A DNA stretch of 64,000 nucleotides from Rhizobium sp. Leaf371 (GTDB lineage: Bacteria; Pseudomonadota; Alphaproteobacteria; Rhizobiales; Rhizobiaceae): contig NZ_LMQB01000003.1 in assembly GCF_001424045.1 (NCBI RefSeq), forward strand, positions 203,954-267,953. The letters run 5' to 3'. The position numbers and the translations under genes are program-made. A model generated the notes under the pieces. It had not been told where the DNA came from. It did no database searches and saw only the letters and a list, made by a program, of their open reading frames with translations. How positions within the stretch are numbered: position 1 is the first letter of the stretch; every line of letters starts with the position of its first letter. This document shows positions 18,192 through 27,307 of this stretch, one piece after another.

Positions 18192-20543
18192 ATGACGCCG
18201 TTCCAGCCACACAGCTCCCACTGGGGTGCCTTTTCCGGCCGGCTGCGGGATGGCACGCTTGAGATCCGTCCGCATGCCGGCGATCCGCACCCGTCGCCGC
18301 TTCTCGGAAACCTGCCTGCCAGTGCCGACAGCCCCATGCGCATCCGCCGCCCGGCCGTGCGCCGCGGCTGGCTGGAGCACGGACCCGGCGCCGCGCGCAA
18401 GCGTGGGGCGGATGATTTCGTGGAGGTGGAATGGGACGAGGCGCTGGCGCTGGTCGCAGGCGAGCTCCGCCGGGTCTACGACACGCATGGCCCGCAGGCC
18501 GTGTTCGGCGGGTCTTATGGATGGGCGAGCGCCGGGCGCTTCCACCATGCGCAGAGCCAGGTCCACCGGTTCCTGAACACGCTTGGCGGCTATGTCCGGT
18601 CGGTCAACACCTACAGCTCCGGCGCGGCCATGGTCATCATGCCGCATGTGCTCGGGCCCTATGATCATGTGGAGCGCAAGAGCGTGACCTGGGATGCCAT
18701 CGCGCGCAGCGCCGAGATGGTGGTCGCCTTCGGCGGCATGGCGATCAAGAATGCGGATGTGCATGGCGGCGGCAACAGCGCGCATATCGTGCGCGACAGG
18801 ATCGCCAGTGCCAGCGCGCGCGGCTGCCGTTTCATCCTCGTCAGCCCGTTGCGAGACGATTTCCCGGCAGAGGCCAACGGCGAATGGCTGTCGATCACGC
18901 CGGGAACGGACGTCGCGCTGATGCTGGGCATCGCCCACGGTCTCGTCGCAGAGACGCTGCACGACCGCGCCTTTCTCGATCGCTACACGGTCGGCTCTGA
19001 GCGGTTCGAGGCCTACCTCACCGGCGCTTCCGACGGCATCCCGAAAACGGCCGACTGGGCCTCCGCCCTCTGCGGCATTCCGGCGGAGACGATCCGCACG
19101 CTCGCCCGCGACATGGCGCGCGCCCGAACGCTCGTCACCGTCAGCCATTCGCTCCAGCGTGCCGACCATGGCGAACAGCCGGTCTGGATGGGCATCGTTC
19201 TCGCCGCCATGCTCGGCCAGATGGGCCTCGACGGCGGCGGTTACGCCTATTCGCTCGGCGCGCTCGGCAACACCGGAAAACACGATCTCGCCGTGCCCCT
19301 GCCGACGCTCGACCAGTTCCGCAATCCGGTCGCCGATTTCATCCCCGTCGCCCGCATTGCCGACATGCTGCTCCAGCCGGGTCTTTGCTACGCCTATGAC
19401 GGGCAGGTGCTGCGCTATCCCGATATCCGGCTCGTCTACTGGGCGGGCGGCAACCCCTTCCACCATCACCAGGATCTCAACCGCCTGCGCGCCGCCTTCC
19501 GCCGGCCGGACACCGTCATCGTGCACGAGACCGCGTGGACCTCATCGGCCCGTCATGCCGATATCGTGCTGCCGGCAACGACGACGCTCGAGCGCGAGGA
19601 TATCGGCGCAGCCTCGGGCGATCCGTTGATGATCGCCATGAAGCCGCTGATCGCCCCGGTGGGCGAGGCGCGCGACGACTATGCCATCTTCTCCGGCCTT
19701 GCCCGCCTGCTCGGCACGGCCGACGTCTTCACCGAAAACCGCAGCGCCCGCGACTGGCTGGCTTTGCTCTACGAGCGGACACGCAAGGCGCTGGCCGAAG
19801 GCGGCCATGACGCGCCCGATTTCGAGACCTTCTGGACCCGCGGCGAGCTGCGCCTGCCCGTCGCGCCGGACACGGGCGGCCCGGCCCGCGCGTTCCGGCA
19901 AGATCCGGACGCCTTCCCGCTCGCCACGCCATCGGGGAAGATCGAGATCTTTTCGGATGTCATCGAGAGCTTCGGTTACGACGATTGCCGCGGCCATCCC
20001 CGCTGGTATCCGCCGCATGCCGAGCCCGAGGGCGCCGACCCCGCGCCACTCTACCTCGTCTGCAACCAGCCGCACCAGCGCCTGCACAGCCAGCTCGACT
20101 ACGGCGCGTTCAGCCGCGCGGCCAAGATCGACGGCCGCGAAGCCCTGCGCATCCACCCGACGGATGCCGCCGCGCGCGGCATTGCGGATGGCGACGTGGT
20201 GCGCCTCTCCAACGCCCGCGGCAGCTGCCTTGCCGCTGCCGTGCTCAGCGACACCCTGCGTCCCGGCGTGATGCAGCTGTCCACCGGCGCCTGGTTCGAG
20301 CCGCACGATCCCGCCGCGGACAACGCCACCTGCCTCCACGGCAATCCCAATATCCTCACCCGCGACATCGGCACCTCGCAACTGGCGCAGGGCTGCACGG
20401 GTCAGTTGACCCGCGTCGAGGCCACCCGCTTTGCCGGCACCCCGCCGCCGGTGCGGATTTTCGAGCCGATGCGGTTTGCGCGCGCTGAAACAGCGATCCT
20501 CGCCGCGCCGAAACCCGACCAAAATAATCTATTAATTCGATAG
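18192..20543 (+). CDS. bisC: Molybdopterin S-/N-oxide reductase, BisC-like
   Basis: Cytoplasmic bis-MGD molybdoenzyme of 783 residues in the DMSO reductase family, closest in layout to biotin sulfoxide reductase. It has no Tat signal (starts MTPFQPHSSHWGAF). AVFGGSYGWASAGRFHHAQS and NTYSSGAAMVIMPHVLG place the serine Mo ligand at Ser142. Later blocks are MLGIAHGLV, VYWAGGNPFHHHQDLNRL, ADIVLPATTTLERED, GKIEIFSDVI and HQRLHSQLDYG, all BisC/TorA-like. It could reduce methionine or biotin sulfoxides, or an organosulfur S-oxide taken up by the neighbouring importers. It ends the TetR operon; its stop codon lies inside a candidate operator for the next unit. Confidence 0.88.
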   Translation: MTPFQPHSSHWGAFSGRLRDGTLEIRPHAGDPHPSPLLGNLPASADSPMRIRRPAVRRGWLEHGPGAARKRGADDFVEVEWDEALALVAGELRRVYDTHGPQAVFGGSYGWASAGRFHHAQSQVHRFLNTLGGYVRSVNTYSSGAAMVIMPHVLGPYDHVERKSVTWDAIARSAEMVVAFGGMAIKNADVHGGGNSAHIVRDRIASASARGCRFILVSPLRDDFPAEANGEWLSITPGTDVALMLGIAHGLVAETLHDRAFLDRYTVGSERFEAYLTGASDGIPKTADWASALCGIPAETIRTLARDMARARTLVTVSHSLQRADHGEQPVWMGIVLAAMLGQMGLDGGGYAYSLGALGNTGKHDLAVPLPTLDQFRNPVADFIPVARIADMLLQPGLCYAYDGQVLRYPDIRLVYWAGGNPFHHHQDLNRLRAAFRRPDTVIVHETAWTSSARHADIVLPATTTLEREDIGAASGDPLMIAMKPLIAPVGEARDDYAIFSGLARLLGTADVFTENRSARDWLALLYERTRKALAEGGHDAPDFETFWTRGELRLPVAPDTGGPARAFRQDPDAFPLATPSGKIEIFSDVIESFGYDDCRGHPRWYPPHAEPEGADPAPLYLVCNQPHQRLHSQLDYGAFSRAAKIDGREALRIHPTDAAARGIADGDVVRLSNARGSCLAAAVLSDTLRPGVMQLSTGAWFEPHDPAADNATCLHGNPNILTRDIGTSQLAQGCTGQLTRVEATRFAGTPPPVRIFEPMRFARAETAILAAPKPDQNNLLIR

Positions 20544-20544
20544 A
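20528..20544. promoter_or_regulatory. Dyad TCTAT-N7-ATAGA, candidate operator of the peptide-type ABC operon
   Basis: Perfect five-base inverted arms (20528-20532 and 20540-20544) around TAATTCG. The bisC stop codon lies in its right arm. A promoter-like pair begins exactly 15 bp after the right arm, the same spacing as at 27194-27253. Confidence 0.55.
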
Positions 20545-20559
20545 ATAAGAACAACTGGT

Positions 20560-20588
20560 CTTTCTCATTTCGCGCCGTGGCCCCTAGT
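20560..20588 (+). promoter_or_regulatory. Putative promoter CTTTCT-N17-CCTAGT
   Basis: CTTTCT (20560-20565), a 17-base spacer, then CCTAGT (20583-20588), 15 bp downstream of a perfect dyad. An almost identical arrangement stands before the LLM gene at 27308. The remaining leader to the ATG at 20809 is about 220 bp and has no convincing gene. Confidence 0.45.
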
Positions 20589-20808
20589 CTGGGCTTCAGA
20601 AACGAGAGCCGACAACCGTGACCCCGACGACATCTTCTCCCGCGATCCCGAGATTTGGCCCCACCGCGCAGACGAAGGCCTGCTGCCCGGACCCCGGCCG
20701 AACCTGTTGTCCGGCCACACACGCTTAGCCAGCAAATGATCGATAGGCCGCGCGCGCCGACGAGGGCCCGCGGATCACGAGAACCCGAACCTTTTTCAGG
20801 AAACCCGC

Positions 20809-22488
20809 ATGACCGACCGCGTCTCCCTGCCTTCCCGCACGCCCTTCTCCCAGTCCCGCCGCCGCCTGCTGCGCGCCACATCCGCCGTCACGGCGCTCGC
20901 GCTTCTTGCGACGCTTGCCGGACCCACCGCGACGCTTGCCGATGACGCGAAGAAGGAGGGCGGCGATATCACTTTCCTCATCGACTCGCTCGGCGATACC
21001 TGGATCCCCAACAACAGCGCCATCTCCAGCTTCCAGGGTCATATCTGGGGCCATGTGGCCGACAAGCTTCTTTATGTCGACGCGGAGGGCAAGGTCAGCC
21101 CCTGGATCGCCGAGCGCTGGGAGCAGAACGGCGATGCCACGCAGTTCACGCTGCACCTGAAGCCGGGCGTCACCTTCTCGGACGGCACGCCGCTCGATGC
21201 GGCCGCGGTCGTCGCCAATCTCGACATCTGGTATGCCGGCCGCAAGCAGGACGGCATCAACCCGATCGGCCTTTTCCCAAAAACCTACGATCGCGCCGAG
21301 GCGGTGGATGCGGCGACCGTGAAAGTGTCCTTCAAGAAGCCGACGCTCGGCTTCATTCCGACGCTCGGCTATCACGGCTCCATCCTGATCTCGCCGAAGA
21401 CGCTTGCCCAGCCGGCTTCCGAACAGGCGGATCTTTCGAAAACCTTCGGCAGCGGCCCCTATGTGGTCGAATCCTGGAAGGAAGGCGACCATGTCACGCT
21501 GACCAAGCGCAAGGATTACAACTGGGGGCCGGCTGCGGTCGGCCACACCGGTCCGGCCTTCCTCGATACCATTACCTACAAGCTCGTCTCCGAGCCGTCG
21601 CTGCGCGTCGCCTCCGTCCAGTCCGGGCAGGCCGATGTCGCCTACAACGCCTCGCCCCAGGAACTGTCGTCGCTGAAGGACGAAGGCTTCACGGTCGCCA
21701 CGCCGCGCTATCTCGGCTTCGTCAACGGCCTCGCCGTCAACACCAAGCTTGCGCCCTATGACGACCTGAAGGTGCGCCAGGCCTTGCAGGCCGGCATCAA
21801 CCGGCAGGAAATCATCGACACGGTCTATACGCCCGACTGGAAGCTCGCGACCTCGTTCATCCAGAGCAACGTGCCCGGCGCGACCGATCACGGCGATCTC
21901 TTGGCCTACAATCCCGAAAAGGCCGAGAGGCTGCTCGACGAAGCCGGCTGGGTGAAGGGCGCGGACGGCGTGCGCGTCAAGGACGGCAAGCCTTTGCTGC
22001 TGACGCTCCATTCCAACCCCTATCTCGCGACGTCCAAATCCGTGGACGAGCTGATCGCCCAGCAGCTCGGCAAGATCGGCTGGAAGGTCGCGATCCGCGC
22101 CTTCGACGTGGTGACCTATGGCGAGAAGGTGAAATTCGGCGGCGCGGCCGTCCCGGCCTACGAGGTGACGCGCAGCTTCATCGATGCGGGCACCGTGGCG
22201 GGCATCCTGACCAATGCCAACAATGGCGAGAACTGGTTCGCGCTCGACGATCGGGATCAGACCATCAACGATCTGCGCGACAGGATCGCCAGCGCCGGCA
22301 CGATCGAGGCTCGCCTGCCCCTCCTCGATACGCTGCAGACATACGTGCTGGAACAGGGCTATTTCATTCCCCGCACCCAGATCGTCCAGCGCGTCTACGT
22401 CCAGTCGCCGGCCCTGAAGGGCGAGGCCTACAATGGCGTCGCCTATGCCAGTTACTACACCGCGACCAAGAGCGAGGTCGGGCAATGA
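20809..22488 (+). CDS. Peptide/nickel-type ABC transporter binding protein (SBP family 5)
   Basis: Periplasmic receptor of 559 residues. The N-terminus carries SRRRLL at residues 16-21 before a hydrophobic stretch ending LAGPTATLADD, resembling a Tat signal, though Sec export is possible. Mature blocks are GDTWIPNNSAISSFQGHIW, FTLHLKPGVTFSDGTPLDA, GSGPYVVESWKEGDHVTLT and DLKVRQALQAGINRQEIID, all SBP_bac_5-like. It heads an operon with two permeases, a fused ATPase and an LLM monooxygenase, so the cargo is probably desulfurised after import. Ligands of this fold include peptides, glutathione and nickel chelates. Confidence 0.9.
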   Translation: MTDRVSLPSRTPFSQSRRRLLRATSAVTALALLATLAGPTATLADDAKKEGGDITFLIDSLGDTWIPNNSAISSFQGHIWGHVADKLLYVDAEGKVSPWIAERWEQNGDATQFTLHLKPGVTFSDGTPLDAAAVVANLDIWYAGRKQDGINPIGLFPKTYDRAEAVDAATVKVSFKKPTLGFIPTLGYHGSILISPKTLAQPASEQADLSKTFGSGPYVVESWKEGDHVTLTKRKDYNWGPAAVGHTGPAFLDTITYKLVSEPSLRVASVQSGQADVAYNASPQELSSLKDEGFTVATPRYLGFVNGLAVNTKLAPYDDLKVRQALQAGINRQEIIDTVYTPDWKLATSFIQSNVPGATDHGDLLAYNPEKAERLLDEAGWVKGADGVRVKDGKPLLLTLHSNPYLATSKSVDELIAQQLGKIGWKVAIRAFDVVTYGEKVKFGGAAVPAYEVTRSFIDAGTVAGILTNANNGENWFALDDRDQTINDLRDRIASAGTIEARLPLLDTLQTYVLEQGYFIPRTQIVQRVYVQSPALKGEAYNGVAYASYYTATKSEVGQ

Positions 22489-22513
22489 CGGCACGCCACG
22501 CAGGAGGCAGGCG

Positions 22514-23509
22514 ATGAACGGCGCCTATCCGACCTATGCCGCCAAGCGGCTGGCGCAGGCGGCCGTCGTCATCCTGCTGGCCTATGTCTTCACCTTCGTG
22601 GTCGTCAGCATCCTGCCCGGCGACCCGATCACCAGCGTGCTGCGCAATCCCCAGAACGGCTTCACCGAGGAGGAGATCGCGCAGATCGTTGCGGCGCAGG
22701 GCCTCGACAGGCCGGTGCTGGTGCAGCTCTGGTCGTCGCTCTCGGGCTTTCTCACCGGCGATCTCGGCCTCTCCATGCGCTCCAGCCGGCCGGTGACCAC
22801 GATGATCGCCGAGGTGCTGCCCTCGACCCTCATCCTCGCCACTTCTGCGCTCTTTCTGGCGGTGGTGCTGGCGGTGGTCATCGCCTATGGCACGCAGGTC
22901 GTGCCCAAGCGCTACGGCCAGGGCCTGCTGCGCGCCTTCCCGTCCTTGTTCCTGTCGGTGCCCAATTTCGTCATCGGGCTCGTGCTGATCCATCTCTTCG
23001 GGTTTCAGCTCGGCCTCTTCCGGGTCATCAATCCGGACAGCGCCTGGGCGACCTTCTTTGCGGCGATCACGCTCGCCATTCCCATCTCGGCCCAGATCGC
23101 CGAGGTGCTGATCGCAAGCCTCGATCATGAAGCGGGGCAGGATTACATCGCGGTCGCGCGCGGACGCGGGCTGCCGCCTTTCCGCCTGTTCACCCGCCAT
23201 CTCCTGAAGCCCTCTTCGCTGCCCGTCGTCACCGTCATCGCGCTCACCATCGGCGAGCTGCTCGGCGGATCGCTGATCACCGAAACGGTCTTCGGCCGCA
23301 CCGGCATCGGCAGCCTCGTGCAGCGCTCGGTCAGCACGCAGGACCTGCCCGTGCTCCAGGCCGTGGTGTCGCTGGCAGCCGTCGTCTTCGTGCTGTCCAA
23401 CCTGATCGCCGATCTCGTCTATCCCCTGCTCGATCCGCGCGTGAAGCTGCTGGGGGCGAGAACCCCGCGCACATCCGCCCCCAAGCCTGCGGGAGCAACA
23501 GCCCCATGA
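22514..23509 (+). CDS. Peptide-type ABC transporter permease, DppB family
   Basis: Inner-membrane permease of 331 residues from the ATG at 22514, which is preferred over an in-frame start inside the preceding gene. It has the DppB/GsiC layout: an N-terminal membrane segment (AAKRLAQAAVVILLAYVFTF), the periplasmic motif ILPGDPITSVL, the middle AEVLIASLDHEAGQDYIAVARGRGL transporter contact loop (read in parts), and ETVFGRTGIGSLVQRSV near the end. Its stop overlaps the DppC-type gene by four bases. Confidence 0.92.
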   Translation: MNGAYPTYAAKRLAQAAVVILLAYVFTFVVVSILPGDPITSVLRNPQNGFTEEEIAQIVAAQGLDRPVLVQLWSSLSGFLTGDLGLSMRSSRPVTTMIAEVLPSTLILATSALFLAVVLAVVIAYGTQVVPKRYGQGLLRAFPSLFLSVPNFVIGLVLIHLFGFQLGLFRVINPDSAWATFFAAITLAIPISAQIAEVLIASLDHEAGQDYIAVARGRGLPPFRLFTRHLLKPSSLPVVTVIALTIGELLGGSLITETVFGRTGIGSLVQRSVSTQDLPVLQAVVSLAAVVFVLSNLIADLVYPLLDPRVKLLGARTPRTSAPKPAGATAP

Positions 23510-24351
23510 CGCTTCTCTCCACCGCCGCGGCCGCCCGTCTGGCGCCGCCACGCCGCCGGCCGGCGCTGCCGCCGCTTCCCGTCGCGGCGGCGCTCGTCTT
23601 CGTCGCGCTGGTCATTGCCTGGTCGCTCGCGCCCGGCCTCTTCACCGGTCACGATCCGGTCGCTGGCGTGCCGGCCGACAAGCTGCTGGGCCCGAGCCTT
23701 GCCCACTGGTTCGGGACCGATCATCTCGGCCGCGACGTCTTTGCCCGCGTCGTCTTCGGCAGTGCCTCCTCCGTCACCAGCGCGCTCATCGCCGTCGTCA
23801 TCGGCGTGCTCGCCGGCGGGCTCATCGGGCTGGTCGCGGGCTTTCTCGGTGGCTGGGTCGATACGGTGCTCGCCCGATTCGTGGATGTGCTGCTGGCGAT
23901 CCCGAAATTCCTGCTCGCGGTCATCGTCGTCACCGCCATCGGCTTCGACACGATCAATGCGGCGATCGCCACCGGCGTCTCCGCCGTCGCGGTCTTTGCC
24001 CGCGTCATGCGCTCGGAGGTGATCAAGACGCGGGAGGCGACCTTCGTGGAGGCCTCGTTCCTCTCGGGCGGCTCGCGCTGGCATATCCTGGCACGCCATG
24101 TTCTGCCCAACGCCTCGCGCTCGGTCCTGCCGCTCGCCGTGCTGCATTTCGGGGACTCGATCCTCGTCATCGCCAGCCTTGCCTTTCTCGGCTACGGCGA
24201 CCCGCCGCCCGCCTCCGACTGGGGCCTGCTGATCTCGATCGGCAAGGATTATCCCAAATGGCCCTGGCTGGTTTACGCCCCCGCGCTCGTCACGATCGCC
24301 ACAGTCCTCTCCGTTAACAGGATCAGCCGATGGCTCCGCACGACAGACTGA
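23506..24351 (+). CDS. Peptide-type ABC transporter permease, DppC family
   Basis: Second membrane subunit, 281 residues. It shows the DppC signature HWFGTDHLGRDVFARVVFGS near residue 65, a long hydrophobic core, the contact loop FVEASFLSGGSRWHILARHV and the late motif SLAFLGYGDPPPASDWGLLI. It starts in a 4-bp overlap with the DppB-type gene and overlaps the ATPase gene by 22 bp. Confidence 0.92.
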   Translation: MTLLSTAAAARLAPPRRRPALPPLPVAAALVFVALVIAWSLAPGLFTGHDPVAGVPADKLLGPSLAHWFGTDHLGRDVFARVVFGSASSVTSALIAVVIGVLAGGLIGLVAGFLGGWVDTVLARFVDVLLAIPKFLLAVIVVTAIGFDTINAAIATGVSAVAVFARVMRSEVIKTREATFVEASFLSGGSRWHILARHVLPNASRSVLPLAVLHFGDSILVIASLAFLGYGDPPPASDWGLLISIGKDYPKWPWLVYAPALVTIATVLSVNRISRWLRTTD

Positions 24352-26066
24352 CCGCCGCCTTTCCGCACAGCCTTGCCGGCGAACATCCGGCGCCGCTCTT
24401 GCAGGTCGAGGCCCTCGACGTCTCCTACGGCGCAACCCGCGTCGTCACCGATGTCGGCTTTTCGCTCGGTCGCGGCCGGAGCCTCGCGCTCATCGGCGAA
24501 TCCGGCTCCGGCAAGTCCACCATCGCCCGCACCGTCCTGCGCCTCCTGCCCGGTTCGGCCCATGTCCAAGGCCGCGTCTCCTTCGACGGCGAGGACATTC
24601 TGGGGCTCTCCGAGCGTCGCTTCCGGCCGTTGCGCGGGCGGGCCATCGGCTTCGTGCCGCAGGACCCGGGAAACGCGCTCAACCCCGTGCGCACCATCGG
24701 TTCGCAGGCGATGGAGGCCGCTGCGCTGACCGACGCGCGCGATCCGCGCATCGCCCGGGAGCGGATCCTCGAAACCTTCGCGGAGGTCGGGCTCGACAAT
24801 CCCAGGCGCGTCTTCGACAGCTATCCGCACCAGCTTTCGGGCGGCATGCTCCAGCGCGTGCTGATCGGCCTTGCCGTCCTGCCCCGACCGCTGCTGCTGG
24901 TTGCGGACGAGCCGACCTCGGCCCTCGACGTCACGATCCAGAAGCACATTCTCGACCTCCTCTCCCGCCTCCGGGAGGACCTCGACATCAGCCTGCTGCT
25001 GATCACCCATGATCTGGCCATCGCGGCCGAACGGGCCGACAGCATCGTCGTGCTGAAGGACGGCAGCGTGCAGGAGGCAGGCCCCACGGCCACGGTCTTC
25101 GCAGCGCCGTCCTCCCCTTATGCCCGCAAGCTGCATGCCGACGTGCCGGCGCTGAACCCGGACCGCTATGCGGCGCTGCGCGATCTCGGTTTGCGTCGCC
25201 TTGCCGATCCGGGCCAGACCCCGAAGATCTCAGTCCGTAAGCTTACCAAGACATTCGAGGTGGACGGCAAGGTGTTGACAGCTGTCAACAATGTCTCCTT
25301 CTCGGTGTCCCCGGGCACGACTCATGCGCTGGTCGGCGAGTCCGGGTCCGGCAAGACGACAACCATCCGGCTGCTGCTGGGGCTTGAGCAGCCCGATAGC
25401 GGCGAGATCAGCGTCGCGGGCGAGACGCTCACCGGGCGCACGCGCCGCTCGATGCAGGCGGCCTGGCGGCATCTGCAGCTCGTCTACCAGAACCCGTTCA
25501 CCTCGCTCGACCCGACCTGGACGGTCGAGCGTCTGGTGCGCGAACCGCTCGACCGGTTCCGGATCGGAACGCCGAAAGAGCGGGCCGAATGGGTGCGCGC
25601 GGCGCTCGTCGATGTCGGGCTCGGCGCGCATCTGGTCACCCGCAAGCCGCAGGCGCTTTCCGGCGGGCAGCGCCAGCGGGTGGCGATTGCCCGGTCGCTG
25701 GTGCTGCGGCCCGACGTGATCGTGCTGGACGAGCCGACCTCCGCGCTCGATGTCAGCGTGCAGGCCGATATCGTCGCGGTGCTGCTCGAGCTTCAGGCAA
25801 AGCTCGGGCTGACCTATGTGTTCGTCTCCCATGATCTCGCGCTGGTGCGCCAGCTCGCCCACACCGTCTCCGTCATGCGCCACGGCCGCATCGTCGAGCA
25901 TGGCACGGTCTGCGACATCTTCGAGACCCCGCGGGACCCTTATACGGCGGCCCTGCTGCACTCGATCCCGTCGAGCACGGTCGCTCCGGCTCGCACGCGC
26001 AGCCCGCGGCCGGCGCCGCAAGCCGTTGTCGGGACAGCGGTCATCGGGCAAGAGCAGATCGCATGA
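24330..26066 (+). CDS. Fused peptide-type ABC transporter ATPase (DppD-DppF)
   Basis: One 578-residue polypeptide carries both ATPase domains, like GsiA. The first domain has GESGSGKST, a signature LSGGMLQRVLIGLAV and VADEPTSALD. The second, from about residue 300, has GESGSGKTT, LSGGQRQRVAIARSL and VLDEPTSALD. Both sites look active. An oligopeptide-type spacer, SSPYARKLHADVPALNPDR, follows the first domain. It overlaps the upstream permease by 22 bp and the downstream LLM gene by 4 bp, tying the monooxygenase to this transporter. Confidence 0.93.
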   Translation: MAPHDRLTAAFPHSLAGEHPAPLLQVEALDVSYGATRVVTDVGFSLGRGRSLALIGESGSGKSTIARTVLRLLPGSAHVQGRVSFDGEDILGLSERRFRPLRGRAIGFVPQDPGNALNPVRTIGSQAMEAAALTDARDPRIARERILETFAEVGLDNPRRVFDSYPHQLSGGMLQRVLIGLAVLPRPLLLVADEPTSALDVTIQKHILDLLSRLREDLDISLLLITHDLAIAAERADSIVVLKDGSVQEAGPTATVFAAPSSPYARKLHADVPALNPDRYAALRDLGLRRLADPGQTPKISVRKLTKTFEVDGKVLTAVNNVSFSVSPGTTHALVGESGSGKTTTIRLLLGLEQPDSGEISVAGETLTGRTRRSMQAAWRHLQLVYQNPFTSLDPTWTVERLVREPLDRFRIGTPKERAEWVRAALVDVGLGAHLVTRKPQALSGGQRQRVAIARSLVLRPDVIVLDEPTSALDVSVQADIVAVLLELQAKLGLTYVFVSHDLALVRQLAHTVSVMRHGRIVEHGTVCDIFETPRDPYTAALLHSIPSSTVAPARTRSPRPAPQAVVGTAVIGQEQIA

Positions 26067-27169
26067 CCGCCGCCCCTGCGCCGACCCTTGCCGGGGATCC
26101 GGCACCTGTTTCAAAGGGGACGTTCCGGCCGAAAACGCGCATCGGCTTCAACACCCGCGTCGCCTTCAACGACGAGGCGGGCCCGGCGCAGGGCCTGCGC
26201 GACGGCATCGCGCTCTACATGGCGGCGGAGCGGCTGGGCTATCAGTCCGGATGGGCCTATCAGCGGCATTTCGACCATTATCTGTCGTCGCCGCTGCCCT
26301 TCTTTGCCGCCGCCGGACAGCATGCGCGGCGCATCACCTTCGGCTCCGCCGTCATCCCCATGCGCTATCAGGACCCGATCCTTCTGGCGGAGGCCGCCGG
26401 CACCACCGATCTCCTGCTCGACGGCCGGCTGGAACTGGCGATCGCGACCGGCGCCAACGCCGCGTTCGATGCGCTCTTCGGAACGGTCGGATCGGATGCG
26501 CGAACGGAGGCAAAGCGCCGACAGGCGCGTTTCCTGGCCGCCGTTCGGGGCGAGGTATTGCACACGGTGGCCGGCCCCGGCGAAGGCGCTCCGGAGGGGA
26601 CGGCGCTGCGGGTGACGCCGCACAGCCCGACGCTCGCCGCGCGGATCCGACAGTGTTCGGCAAGCCTTGCCTCGGCCGTGCAGGCGGCAGACCTCGGCAT
26701 CGGGCTCGTCTGCGGCACTGTCCAGCACGATCATAAGGCGGGCGAAACCTTCGGCGCCTATCAGGCGCGGGGCATCGCCGCGTTCCGCGCCCGCTGGCGC
26801 GCGCTCTGGGGCACGGAGCCGCCGCCGGTCACGGTCGCCGCCTCCGTGCTGGCGTCAACCGCGCCGGACCGCCTCGAAACCTACGCCACCTACGATGCCG
26901 AGCGGCGCACCCTCGGCATTGCCGCCTCGCGGCCGAAAGGGGCGCTGACGCCGGTTGCCGCCCAGCCGCCGGGAACGCAGATTTCGCCCGTCTTCCATGG
27001 CACGCCGGACCGGGTGATCGCAGCGATCCTCGCCGATCCCGGCCTCAGCGCCGCCGACGAGATCATCCTCTTCCTGCCGCCCGGCTTCGGCCTTGCCGAG
27101 AACACGCGTGTGCTGACCGACTTCGCCGCGACGGTCGCCCCGAGCCTCGGCTGGTCGCCGTCCTGGTGA
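26063..27169 (+). CDS. LLM-class flavin-dependent monooxygenase
   Basis: Bacterial-luciferase-fold protein of 368 residues. It has the (beta/alpha)8 pattern with GIALYMAAERLGYQSGWAYQRHFDHYLSS near residue 50, ITFGSAVIPMRYQDPILLAE, and LELAIATGANAAFDALFG. It lacks the SsuD hallmarks and is more remote from that enzyme than the other LLM proteins here. ATGA overlap with the ATPase gene makes it part of the importer operon. It probably uses FMNH2 and O2 to oxidise the imported compound; the substrate is unknown. Confidence 0.82.
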   Translation: MTAAPAPTLAGDPAPVSKGTFRPKTRIGFNTRVAFNDEAGPAQGLRDGIALYMAAERLGYQSGWAYQRHFDHYLSSPLPFFAAAGQHARRITFGSAVIPMRYQDPILLAEAAGTTDLLLDGRLELAIATGANAAFDALFGTVGSDARTEAKRRQARFLAAVRGEVLHTVAGPGEGAPEGTALRVTPHSPTLAARIRQCSASLASAVQAADLGIGLVCGTVQHDHKAGETFGAYQARGIAAFRARWRALWGTEPPPVTVAASVLASTAPDRLETYATYDAERRTLGIAASRPKGALTPVAAQPPGTQISPVFHGTPDRVIAAILADPGLSAADEIILFLPPGFGLAENTRVLTDFAATVAPSLGWSPSW

Positions 27170-27193
27170 AACCGGCAATCCTGAGGAATATTT

Positions 27194-27210
27194 TCTATAG
27201 AATAAGTAGA
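27194..27210. promoter_or_regulatory. Dyad TCTAT-N7-GTAGA, candidate operator
   Basis: TCTAT (27194-27198), AGAATAA, GTAGA (27206-27210). It is embedded in a longer AT-rich patch that also contains the palindrome TTCTATAGAA. It lies 98 bp upstream of the LLM gene at 27308. Confidence 0.5.
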
Positions 27211-27225
27211 TATAGAACGACCTGT

Positions 27226-27253
27226 CTTCCTTGGCATCATCCCGGACCCTAGG
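27226..27253 (+). promoter_or_regulatory. Putative promoter CTTCCT-N16-CCTAGG
   Basis: CTTCCT (27226-27231), a 16-base spacer, then CCTAGG (27248-27253). The -35-like element starts 15 bp after the dyad, exactly as at 20528-20588. Shared order, spacing and sequence in two places support a common control mechanism. Confidence 0.45.
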
Positions 27254-27307
27254 CTGACATCATCATCGGCCTCCGGTGGGCGCCGATATCCGATAGGAGA
27301 CAGCCTC

